Assembly: GCA_023429275.1 (NCBI GenBank)
Contig: JAEYWB010000639.1
Coordinates: 1 to 9,863, forward strand
Reading direction: 5' to 3'
Length of the DNA stretch: 9,863 nucleotides
From: Planctomycetota bacterium
GTDB lineage: Bacteria > Planctomycetota > Planctomycetia > Planctomycetales > Planctomycetaceae
The position numbers and the translations under genes were made by a program. Shown one piece after another: positions 1 to 8,395 of this stretch; position 1 is the first letter of the stretch, and each line of letters begins with the position of its first letter. The notes under the pieces were generated by a model. That model saw nothing but the letters and a program-made list of their open reading frames with translations. It was not told the DNA's origin and did not search any database.

Positions 1-1300
1 GCGCGGGTGTCGCTTCAAGCAAGGTCTGAAATTGCTTCGAAGCGACCGCAGCCCCCGGCGCCGGCGGAAACTGGATTCCGTGCTCCTGAAACGTCGTCTT
101 GATGAGGCGGATCAGCGACGAGCGGACCTTCACGAAGCTGTGATCGCGGCCGTTGATCCAGTAGTAGACCTTTAGCTGGATCAGCTCGGGGGTGAGGCTG
201 TCGACCAGCACCCACGGCTCGGGATCCTTGAGGACGGCCGGATGATCGGCCAGCACCTTGAGAGCGAGGCCCTGGGCATCAGAGATCGATTCCCGGTATC
301 CGATACTGACGACGAACGACTCGCGCCGGTTCGGATTGCTCATGTAGTTGGTGATTGCCGCCTTGTAGACCGTGGCGTTGGGGATCTGCACGTCGTTCCC
401 ATCGAGAGTCATCAGCACCGTCGTCCGGGCGTTGAGCCGCTGCACATAGCCGGTCTCGGTCGCGATCTGCACCAGGTCGCCGGGCCGGAACGGGCGCTGA
501 ACGCTGAGGAAGATGCTCGCGAGAAAGTTCTCCGAGATATCGCGAAACGCGATACCGAGGACGAGGCCGACAATCCCGGTCCCGCCGAGAAGGGTCATCG
601 CCAGTCGGGTCAGGCCGTAGATCCTCAGGACGAAGTAGATCCCGAAGATGAAGATCACGGCGCCGCACAGACGCGAGAGAACATCCCGCAGAAGGGGAAC
701 ATCGAGACGCGAGATGAGCATCCGATCGGCGACCCGCGTTCCGACCCGGGCCATCCAGAACGAGAGCGACAGCACAAGAAGGCCGAGCAGCACATAAGGG
801 AGCGATGTGATCGCCCGCCGCCACATCCCTTCCATCTCCGCCCAGACGGGTGACATGTCCCAGATGGACGATTCCCGGACGGTCACGCGGTTGACGACTG
901 CGGCGACGTCCTGGGTATTGCGAGCCAGGTCGCCCGCCCACTCACGGAACCGCGCCGTCGAAGTCTCTCCGTAGAGGAACACGACCCCCTCGCGGACCTC
1001 CGCCCGCGGCTGCGTGAACCACCCGGTTGCCTCCAGGATCGAGGTCAGTCGCTCGGCGATCTCGCTGTCGTTGGCGAGGGGCTGCACATCGACCTTCTCG
1101 GGGGCCGGGGCCAGTGGAGCAGTCTCGACCGGCTTCGACCGAAGAGGCGTCTCCTCTTCGTCGCTGTCTGCCTGTTTCTTCTCAGACTCTTCCTGGGAAA
1201 CCGTCGGCGTCGGAAGGGGCAGCTGCGCATCGGCAGCGATCGTGACGAAACAGCCCCCCAGGACAAACGCGATCCGTAAGAACCAGCCGTCAGAACGCAT
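1..1300 (-). CDS. MscS-family mechanosensitive ion channel with N-terminal BON domain (3' end outside window)
   Basis: Inner-membrane channel of the small-conductance mechanosensitive family, which opens under membrane tension to release solutes during hypo-osmotic shock. The 433 visible residues show a signal peptide (about 1-26), an acidic, Pro-rich linker (about 30-75), a BON-like domain (about 77-143, probably periplasmic), and three hydrophobic helices near 165-185, 208-228 and 232-262. The last is the Gly/Ala-rich pore helix (GGTGIVGLVLGIAFRDISENF). It leads into the beta domain, with QRPFRPGDLVQI at 268-279 and the conserved IPN at 307-309, and then the alpha/beta C-terminal domain. 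The ATG at 1300 is chosen because an AGGAAG ribosome site lies 9 nt upstream and a signal peptide follows at once. No stop is seen before the window edge, but the domain is nearly complete by residue 412. The family call is secure; the BON assignment rests on position and pattern. Confidence 0.93.
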   Translation of the reverse strand, partial: MRSDGWFLRIAFVLGGCFVTIAADAQLPLPTPTVSQEESEKKQADSDEEETPLRSKPVETAPLAPAPEKVDVQPLANDSEIAERLTSILEATGWFTQPRAEVREGVVFLYGETSTARFREWAGDLARNTQDVAAVVNRVTVRESSIWDMSPVWAEMEGMWRRAITSLPYVLLGLLVLSLSFWMARVGTRVADRMLISRLDVPLLRDVLSRLCGAVIFIFGIYFVLRIYGLTRLAMTLLGGTGIVGLVLGIAFRDISENFLASIFLSVQRPFRPGDLVQIATETGYVQRLNARTTVLMTLDGNDVQIPNATVYKAAITNYMSNPNRRESFVVSIGYRESISDAQGLALKVLADHPAVLKDPEPWVLVDSLTPELIQLKVYYWINGRDHSFVKVRSSLIRLIKTTFQEHGIQFPPAPGAAVASKQFQTLLEATPA

Positions 1301-1309
1301 GTCGCCAGT

Positions 1310-1315
1310 CTTCCT
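1310..1315 (-). promoter_or_regulatory. Ribosome binding site of the MscS gene
   Basis: AGGAAG on the minus strand, 9 nt before the ATG at 1300. It supports this start, because longer readings upstream run into palindromic non-coding sequence. Confidence 0.6.
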
Positions 1316-1496
1316 GAAATCACATCCAAGGTGTCGAGCGCGAAGGAACGTCCGGGGGTGCAAATCGCGCACCCGGAATCGGGGGAGAGTCCGCAAGGCC
1401 CGATCGCAGAAACTCTTGTGGCCAGGGAGTGACGAAGCAGTGATCAGATGGCCAATTTCTCTCTGACCGACATTCGACCGACCGGCGGTCTCCGGG

Positions 1497-1537
1497 CCGT
1501 TCTCCTGCCCCGTGAGAACTCGCCCGTGGGAGAACGG
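1497..1537. repeat. Inverted repeat with 9-bp perfect arms
   Basis: CCGTTCTCC at 1497-1505 is the exact reverse complement of GGAGAACGG at 1529-1537, with a 23-nt loop. It sits about 200 bp upstream of the MscS start. It may be part of the same palindromic element as the larger inverted repeat at 1614-1710. No function is evident. Confidence 0.5.
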
Positions 1538-1613
1538 TCTCGCCAAAGCAGGCGACGTTCCGTGACACGAATGGCAGGCTCGGGGGCGCGTTGTCCTGTG
1601 ATCGCCCCCAACG

Positions 1614-1710
1614 ATCGGCTGGCACGCGCTGGGGTCCGATTTGCCCCATCGCCGGCGGCGAGCCGTCTGTGGCCACATCGGGAACCGGCCGCCAGCGCGT
1701 TCCGGCTGAT
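1614..1710. repeat. Long imperfect inverted repeat (about 27-bp arms)
   Basis: The left arm (about 1614-1640) and the reverse complement of the right arm (about 1684-1710) share roughly 20 of 27 positions, including a common ACGCGCTGG core. The 40-odd bases between the arms are GC-rich and contain a small CGCCGGCGGCG palindrome. The transcript of either strand could fold into a long hairpin. It looks like a dispersed intergenic element of the REP or MITE kind, but a genome search is needed to show that it is repeated. Confidence 0.55.
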
Positions 1711-1744
1711 GGACTCGGCGACTCGCGGAACCTGAGAGCTAGAA

Positions 1745-1765
1745 TGCGGCCACGGACAGGCCGCA
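1745..1765 (-). terminator. Possible transcription terminator hairpin of the OsmC gene
   Basis: TGCGGCC (1745-1751) pairs with GGCCGCA (1759-1765) around a 7-nt loop. The hairpin begins 8 nt past the OsmC stop codon on the minus strand. The following minus-strand bases (TTCTAGCTCT) are only moderately T-rich, so this is a weak intrinsic terminator at best. Confidence 0.35.
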
Positions 1766-1773
1766 ATGACGCC

Positions 1774-2280
1774 TTATGCGCGAACAACAGTCGTCCGGAC
1801 CTCAGCCCGCAGTGTCTGGGCGACGACGCAGTACCGCTCGACCAGTTCGGCGACCTTGGCGAGAGTTTCATCGGCCGCATCGACCGGCAGGAGGATCCGG
1901 ATGTCGATCGACGTGAAGCCGACCGGGACATCGCGGCTCACTCCCATCGTCCCCCGGAAATCGAGTGGAGCCTCGACGACGATCCGTCCCTTGTCGAACA
2001 CGATGCCGAGCGCGGTCGTGACGACACAGGCCGTGACCCCCGCGCAGGCGGTGAGCGCCTCGAGGAGCATCTGCGCCGCGCACGCCGCGCGGCCGTCGCC
2101 GCCGGTCATCTCATGCAGACCCGCCTCGACGACCGGTCCATGCCCGGTTCTGATCCGACAGATCGCCTGGGCCTGGTCGAGCTCTCCCTCGACGACGAAC
2201 CGTTTCAGCGCCGACTCCGGCTGCTCCTTGAACTTTGCCTTGATCGGAGCTTGAAGGGCGCGGAGTTCCTGGGGAGTCAT
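1774..2280 (-). CDS. OsmC family protein (organic hydroperoxide/osmotic stress type)
   Basis: Protein of 168 residues, normal for the OsmC/Ohr superfamily. Members are small cytosolic dimers, many of which reduce organic hydroperoxides through a pair of cysteines. Both expected cysteines appear to be present: Cys79 in the central helix (MLLEALTACAG) and Cys151 in ERYCVVAQTL, the usual site of the second thiol. Cys67 and Cys85 are additional. The C-terminal part shows the alternating strand and helix pattern of the fold (IDIRILLPVDAADETLAKVAELVERY). The ATG at 2280 is preferred. An upstream TTG at 2346 would add 22 residues encoded by the repeat-containing gap. The ribosome site is weak (AGG about 12 nt upstream). 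The substrate cannot be told from the sequence; it could equally be a YhfA-like member without known activity. Confidence 0.88.
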   Translation of the reverse strand: MTPQELRALQAPIKAKFKEQPESALKRFVVEGELDQAQAICRIRTGHGPVVEAGLHEMTGGDGRAACAAQMLLEALTACAGVTACVVTTALGIVFDKGRIVVEAPLDFRGTMGVSRDVPVGFTSIDIRILLPVDAADETLAKVAELVERYCVVAQTLRAEVRTTVVRA

Positions 2281-2447
2281 GATGGGGGAACCTGGAAGTA
2301 TCAAGCGACAGGTATCAAGTATCAGGGAGCCGCTACGGCGCGACAACCTTTTCGTGTCGAGAAGCGTGCCAGGGCACTGCCGCCCTACTGCACTTCTGAT
2401 ACTTGAACTTGCTACTTCTGACTTGCTACTTCCCCGCCCGGGGCCTC
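2281..2447. repeat. Intergenic cluster of TATCAAG / TACTTG repeats
   Basis: The gap between the HNH stop and the OsmC start carries AAGTATCAAG (2296-2305) and CAAGTATCAG (2316-2325). It then has the exact inverse CTGATACTTG (2396-2405), followed by two direct copies of ACTTGCTACTTC (2407-2418 and 2421-2432, period 14). The two sides could pair into a stem enclosing about 70 nt. These A/T-rich heptamer-like units stand out from the GC-rich surroundings. They could be a dispersed repeat, a binding site cluster, or structure in the OsmC leader. Confidence 0.6.
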
Positions 2448-3143
2448 TTAGTGCCCCTCTTCAATCGCCGGCACAAACGTCTTCCACACCGCATACCGCC
2501 GCATCGCGAGCTGGCGGCTGAGGAGGGGGCTTCGCTTCGGCTTGACCGGCTCGCGAATGAGCCGCATTCCCGCCTCGTGAGGGGTCCGGCCCCCTTTGTT
2601 CGTATTGCAGGTCAGGCAGGCGCAGACCACGTTTTCCCAGGTGTCCGGGCCGCCGCGGCTGCGGGGCATGACGTGGTCGAGGCTGAGCCGCTGGGAGGCA
2701 AACCGCTTGTTGCAGTACTGACAGCGGTGCTCGTCCCGCAGGAAGATGTTGCGGCGGTTGTATTTGACGGCGTTGCGGGGTCCCCGGTCGTACTTAAGAA
2801 GCCGGATAATCCGTGGGACTTCGATGTCGAAGTGGACCGCCCGGATCCATTCCTCGTGCTCGCGTGGCAGGTCGAGCGAGCGTTTGAGCTGGCTCAGTTC
2901 CTTCCAGCCTTCGAAGTCGTAGGACATCACGCCGGCGTCCTCGACGGCGATGACTTCCGCAACTCCTTTGCAGAGCAGGCAGAAGGCCCGCTGGACAGAG
3001 ATCACATGAACCGCCGTAAAGTTGCGATTCAAGACAAGAACGCTTCCCTGCATCGCAGTGGAAGGACGTTGATCGACATCAGTCGACACGTCCTCCTGCG
3101 GTGTGGCGGTATTCAGGGAACTGCGCGGGACTGATGAAATCAT
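2448..3143 (-). CDS. HNH endonuclease family protein
   Basis: Protein of 231 residues with a clear HNH nuclease domain at about 128-192. It has a CxxC zinc pair (C141, C144), the catalytic DH (D156-H157, in LSLDHVMPRSRGG), a central Asn (N171), a second CxxC (C176, C179) and CNTNKGG. An N-terminal region at about 32-115 (SVLVLNRNFTAVHVISVQRAF) resembles the conserved front half of stand-alone HNH proteins common in cyanobacteria and planctomycetes, whose role is unknown. There is no adjacent methylase, toxin, phage gene or intron, so neither restriction nor homing is indicated. The ATG at 3143 has AGGG about 10 nt upstream. An alternative start is Met31, just before the conserved region, since residues 1-30 look low in conservation. 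DNA cleavage is inferred from the motif. Confidence 0.9.
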   Translation of the reverse strand: MISSVPRSSLNTATPQEDVSTDVDQRPSTAMQGSVLVLNRNFTAVHVISVQRAFCLLCKGVAEVIAVEDAGVMSYDFEGWKELSQLKRSLDLPREHEEWIRAVHFDIEVPRIIRLLKYDRGPRNAVKYNRRNIFLRDEHRCQYCNKRFASQRLSLDHVMPRSRGGPDTWENVVCACLTCNTNKGGRTPHEAGMRLIREPVKPKRSPLLSRQLAMRRYAVWKTFVPAIEEGH

Positions 3144-3157
3144 CCGCTTTCAACCCT

Positions 3158-3180
3158 GTGGACCAGTCCGGTGGACCAGT
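3158..3180. repeat. Short direct repeat upstream of the HNH gene
   Basis: GTGGACCAGT occurs at 3158-3167 and again at 3171-3180, separated by 3 nt, 15-37 bp before the HNH start. The spacing of about 13 bp and the position could suit an operator or a chance duplication. There is no further support. Confidence 0.35.
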
Positions 3181-3410
3181 GGTGCCGAGGCGCCCACCCA
3201 CGGAGAACCCAATGCTAATGGCGGCGTTATTGAACGGCAATGGATCGTCGTGAACTTCCAGTGAATAACCGTTCACGCCGAGCCAGCGGCCAGCGTCGAG
3301 GGCCCTCGCAGGATTTGCGTTCAGGTGCTCCGACGAACACGTTCGACGCACTCTCACAAAGTGTCCAACACCCTAGTGGTTCGGCACAGCCAGGAAGAGG
3401 GGTTCGCGAG

Positions 3411-3468
3411 ATTAGCCGGTACGCGCTAGCGTCCGGTTTGAACCGGGGGCTAGCGCCCGCCGGCTAAT
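3411..3468. repeat. 58-bp interrupted palindrome (REP/MITE-like element)
   Basis: The two 29-nt halves are near-exact reverse complements, with about 23 of 29 positions matching. The outermost 9 bp are perfect (ATTAGCCGG and CCGGCTAAT), and an internal GCGCTAGC / GCTAGCGC pair is also perfect. The transcript would fold into a long hairpin. From memory, very similar GCTAGCGCCCGCCGGCTAA-type hairpins are scattered between genes in several planctomycete genomes, so I read this as one copy of a dispersed family. It could act as a bidirectional terminator or be a non-autonomous mobile repeat. Confidence 0.7.
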
Positions 3469-3554
3469 GGACGCAACCCAAAATCCTTGGTGTAACAAAG
3501 CACTAGCCGGAGCACGGAAGCTCGAGGGAGAAACTGAAGCAGGAGGAAGTCGAC

Positions 3555-3863
3555 TCAGCGTTTCGGAGCCGAGACCGGCTGCGGCTGAAGCCGGCCTTCG
3601 CGGTAGATCCAGAGGAGCGCAGGCCAGCATGCAATGACGGCAGCGGAGATCGCCTGAACGTCCCGGTCGGTGAGCCACAGCGTCAGCCGGCCATCGACGC
3701 GGCGGTCAAGCATCGTGACGACGCCGATCCCGACGATCATGTGGGCGATCGCGGCGGCGAGCAGCAGAGCGCCGATCAACGGCTGCCAGACGAGCATCGC
3801 CAGGACTCCGATCGCCAGTGCAACCGACACGAGGAGGTCCACGCTGATCAGCAGTCTCTTCAT
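3555..3863 (-). CDS. Small hypothetical membrane protein
   Basis: I do not recognise the family. The 102-residue product has three hydrophobic stretches, at about 5-25, 29-50 and 68-88. A polar loop rich in Arg and Asp (about 53-69) lies between the second and third, and the tail is short and basic. It is most likely an inner-membrane protein. The ATG at 3863 opens the hydrophobic part directly; the longer reading begins at TTG and adds a basic, non-hydrophobic leader. The ribosome site is poor, which lowers certainty. It is divergent from the coiled-coil protein at 4089 and does not look co-transcribed with the HNH gene, which is 411 bp away across a palindrome. Confidence 0.6.
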   Translation of the reverse strand: MKRLLISVDLLVSVALAIGVLAMLVWQPLIGALLLAAAIAHMIVGIGVVTMLDRRVDGRLTLWLTDRDVQAISAAVIACWPALLWIYREGRLQPQPVSAPKR

Positions 3864-4088
3864 AGGTGGTCTCGCGATCGTCCTTGACCGTGGCGCTTCG
3901 GCTCGGGGCGTTCGAAGCGAGTCCCCCAACCGCCGCAACCGCGGGGAGACTACCGATTCCTCACGAACTCGCCCAGACCATGTTCACCGACACGTGACCC
4001 CGGGATCAGCGCCCCCGCGATGCCCAGGGTACTAACCGGCCTGGACTGTCGCGTAGAATCGAGCGCCTCAGGACAAAGGAGAGTCGAG
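3864..4088. promoter_or_regulatory. Divergent intergenic region, presumed promoters
   Basis: This 225-bp gap separates two diverging genes, so it should hold at least the promoter of the coiled-coil gene. TAGAAT at 4054-4059 resembles a -10 box, but no -35 match sits at the right distance. I cannot place a promoter with confidence. Confidence 0.3.
4076..4081 (+). promoter_or_regulatory. Strong ribosome binding site deciding the start at 4089
   Basis: AAGGAG lies 7 nt before the ATG at 4089. It argues against the in-frame upstream ATG at 4020, which lacks such a site and would place a non-hydrophobic extension before the signal peptide. Confidence 0.75.
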
Positions 4089-4970
4089 ATGCTCAATCGC
4101 CCACGTCCCCTGACCCACATCGCCGGCCTCATGCTGAACGCGGCCGTGCTTCTCACGCCGCCCCACGCCACCGCAGCGGGATCCGACCGAAAGATTGAGA
4201 TCTCGTCGGAAAAGACCGCGAACGACGAGTCCACGGTCACCGTCGTGATCTCCGGCATTCCCCCCGAAGAACTCGGTTCGGAAGGGATGAAAGCGCTCCT
4301 CGGCTATCTGACGGGACGGCGGAACTTCGATGGACTGCTCCCCGGGGCGAGGGACGGAGCGAAGCCCCTCGAGTCGGCAGCGTCCGCCCCCATCGCACCG
4401 GACAGCGATCGGGACGAAAGGGAGTTCGACCTGGAACTCCACATCCACTGGAAACGGGCCACCAATGACCCGAAGCGGGATTCGAAACACGAGGCAAAGA
4501 AACCGGGCGAACCGAAGGGAGCCGCGGAACCGAAGACGCGCGAGGCGGTGAAGGAGGGAGGAGGGACGCTCGACTCGCTCAAGAAGATGATCTCGGGCGA
4601 GCCAGCGAAGTCCGCCCCGGCAACCTCGGACAAGCCTGTCGATGCGACCAAGGGCGAATCACGGCGGAACGACGCGGAAGTCGATGCCCTCCTCCACAGC
4701 CTGGGCAACCTGCAGAAGCGGCTTGCCGAGCAGGCGAAGGGAGCGGAGCGAGTCAAAGGGTTGGCGGAGAGGGCCGAGAAGACCAGGGGGGCTCCCGAGG
4801 CCGAGCGGGAGATCCGGAAGGTCGCCGAAGCGGCGGCGGAACTCGACAAGATGGCCCGCGACCTCGAGAAGCGTTCGAAACAAGTCGAAGAGGCGCTCGA
4901 AAGGGCTCGTGCCAGGTTGTCCGACGCAGGACCGGGAGCCTCAAGCGGGGCGAAGGCCAAGAAGCCGTAG
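4089..4970 (+). CDS. Exported coiled-coil protein of unknown function
   Basis: Protein of 293 residues with no family I can name. It begins with a signal peptide (about 1-30, hydrophobic 11-25, probable cleavage near ATAA-GSD). A short beta-rich segment follows (about 35-56, including STVTVVISG), then an acidic and Pro/Lys-rich low-complexity region (about 85-195). The last part, about 194-278, is a charged helical heptad-like stretch rich in Ala, Glu, Lys and Arg, with LLHSLGNLQKRLAEQAKG and LDKMARDLEKRSKQVEEAL, very likely a coiled coil. The tail is basic (GAKAKKP). The product should be periplasmic or envelope-associated. The S9 peptidase starts 106 bp downstream on the same strand, so the two may be co-transcribed. 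It could be a structural or scaffolding protein; no enzymatic motif is visible. Confidence 0.8.
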   Translation: MLNRPRPLTHIAGLMLNAAVLLTPPHATAAGSDRKIEISSEKTANDESTVTVVISGIPPEELGSEGMKALLGYLTGRRNFDGLLPGARDGAKPLESAASAPIAPDSDRDEREFDLELHIHWKRATNDPKRDSKHEAKKPGEPKGAAEPKTREAVKEGGGTLDSLKKMISGEPAKSAPATSDKPVDATKGESRRNDAEVDALLHSLGNLQKRLAEQAKGAERVKGLAERAEKTRGAPEAEREIRKVAEAAAELDKMARDLEKRSKQVEEALERARARLSDAGPGASSGAKAKKP

Positions 4971-5065
4971 AAACGCGGGAAGGCCGGTTCGTCGACAAGA
5001 CGGAAGGTCTGCCAATGGCCGGCCGTCAAAGGGCATTCCAGACGTCGTCCCCAGATCGCTTCTCC

Positions 5066-5069
5066 AGGA
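5066..5069 (+). promoter_or_regulatory. Ribosome binding site of the S9 peptidase
   Basis: AGGA, 7 nt before the ATG at 5077. It fixes the start at the signal peptide. The frame is open back to 4642, but that part overlaps the coiled-coil gene in another frame. Confidence 0.55.
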
Positions 5070-5076
5070 TCAGCCG

Positions 5077-7481
<2,405 letters not shown>

Positions 7482-7484
<3 letters not shown>

Positions 7485-7491
7485 GATCTCA
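7482..7491. repeat. Perfect 10-bp palindrome at the S9 stop codon
   Basis: TGAGATCTCA overlaps the TGA stop, in the 72-bp gap between the convergent S9 and USP-like genes. Flanking GCCG and CGGC extend the symmetry imperfectly. It has no T-tract, so I do not call it a terminator. Confidence 0.3.
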
Positions 7492-7556
7492 ACGGCCTCG
7501 TTCAGCGGCGAAGAGAGTCCGCGAACCACGCTGTCCACACGAACTGACGTCCGTGG

Positions 7557-8378
7557 CTAACCGTTGGCTGACGACCGACGTCCGAGCCAGACCGCCCGTT
7601 CCGTCACTTCGGGCCAGGGGAGGTCGGCGGCCCTGATTCCGGGCCAGACGACGACGTCGACCCCTTCCTGCTGGCCAAGCTCGCGGAGGAGGGTCGCTTC
7701 GTCTCCCGGGACGATCTCGATCTTCACTCCGCCGGCGATCGTCCGGTAGTCGAACTGGCCGAGGGTCTGGCCGATCTCCATCGCGCGGGCCTCGATGTCC
7801 TCTTCGGTCGATCCGGGAGGCACCGCTCCTGCCAGCAGAAGGCGTCCCGAGAGATCGCGTGTCAGCGGAACTGCGGCCGACAGGACCGGCGCGAGCGTCG
7901 GTCCGGAGGCGCATGGGAAGAGGAAGATCGGCATGTCCCGCCGCCGCGGCCGCAGCCAGATCGCGTGGCTGGTCTCGGCGACGAGACGCGGGACAGCCTC
8001 GAGCAGCCGCGTGGCGGACTCGGGGATGAGGACGCACGCTTCCTCCTCCGTCCCCTTCACCTCGTCGAGAAGCTCCACGGCGGGTGAGCCGGTCCGCACG
8101 ATGACCCGCGCAGAGACATCGGTGATCAGTCGATCGAGCCAGCCGTCGACCCGCTGCCAGACCGCCTCGCTCGCCTGGTCGACATCTTCGTCCGCCGGGG
8201 AGGTCTCCCGATCCCGGATCACCAGGACCGACAGGCTGGTTTGAGCGCGCTGCGCGAGCTCCCAGCCGACGAGCAGCGCCTGAGCGATCGCTTCCGGAGC
8301 GTCGTCCTGCGGCGCGTCCGTCCCTCCTTCACCAGGCCACTCGATCGCAACAAGGGGAAATCCGTCCCAGCTCACCAT
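7557..8378 (-). CDS. Universal stress protein (UspA-like) protein, tandem-domain
   Basis: The 273-residue product has two repeats of an alpha/beta pattern reminiscent of the UspA fold. The first runs about 5-145: a core strand (FPLVAIEW), SLSVLVIRD, a helix, then the strand RVIVRTGSPAVELLDEV, which resembles the usual GxPxxxI segment, and VLIPESATRLLEAVPRLV. The second runs about 149-268: PIFLFPCASGPTLAPVLSAA, RLLLAGAV, VKIEIVPGDEATLLRELG and VDVVVWPG. The canonical GxxG-x9-G(S/T) nucleotide-binding motif is not clear in either half, so ATP binding is doubtful. The start at 8378 is an ATG 17 bp after the stop of the DUF1501 gene, with a GAGAGAAG-like ribosome site between them, so the two are probably one operon. 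The longer open frame back to 8792 is a shadow of DUF1501. The USP call is by pattern and moderately sure. Confidence 0.7.
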   Translation of the reverse strand: MVSWDGFPLVAIEWPGEGGTDAPQDDAPEAIAQALLVGWELAQRAQTSLSVLVIRDRETSPADEDVDQASEAVWQRVDGWLDRLITDVSARVIVRTGSPAVELLDEVKGTEEEACVLIPESATRLLEAVPRLVAETSHAIWLRPRRRDMPIFLFPCASGPTLAPVLSAAVPLTRDLSGRLLLAGAVPPGSTEEDIEARAMEIGQTLGQFDYRTIAGGVKIEIVPGDEATLLRELGQQEGVDVVVWPGIRAADLPWPEVTERAVWLGRRSSANG

Positions 8379-8395
8379 GGAAAGTTCTTCTCTCG

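Larger units (their letters stand above)
1301..1773. other. Non-coding gap rich in inverted repeats
   Basis: This 473-bp stretch lies downstream of the OsmC gene and upstream of the MscS gene. The reading frames that cross it have no family resemblance and no good ribosome sites. The palindrome at 1614-1710 gives similar peptide strings on both strands (for example SAGTRW and RVPAD), which is what an inverted repeat produces and not what a gene produces. It holds two inverted repeats and a possible terminator, listed separately. The MscS promoter should lie here, but I cannot place one with confidence. Confidence 0.6.
3144..3554. other. Non-coding gap upstream of the HNH gene
   Basis: I find no credible gene in these 411 bp. 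The small reading frames that cross the gap are low-complexity products of the palindrome at 3411-3468 or extensions without ribosome sites. The gap contains the direct repeat near the HNH start and the 58-bp palindrome. The flanks of the palindrome carry CTAGTG (about 3374) and CACTAG (about 3501), which may mark the limits of a larger element. Confidence 0.55.

Noticed and set aside
242..853. Plus-strand open frame opposite the MscS gene
   Set aside because: It is antisense to clearly conserved channel sequence, with a charged, repetitive composition and no motif.
2281..2346. Upstream TTG start for the OsmC protein
   Set aside because: It would translate the repeat-containing gap. The ATG at 2280 gives the usual family length.
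1320..2406. Overlapping open frames on both strands through the gap next to OsmC
   Set aside because: Their shared peptide strings come from the inverted repeat, and their other parts are antisense or frame-shifted OsmC sequence.
2432..2443. CCCC-GCCC-GGGG hairpin as terminator of the HNH gene
   Set aside because: The stem is only 4 bp and no T-run follows on the minus strand.
4642..5076. Open frame extending the S9 peptidase 145 residues upstream
   Set aside because: It overlaps the coiled-coil gene in another frame, is a low-complexity Arg-rich shadow, and the signal peptide begins at 5077 with a ribosome site.
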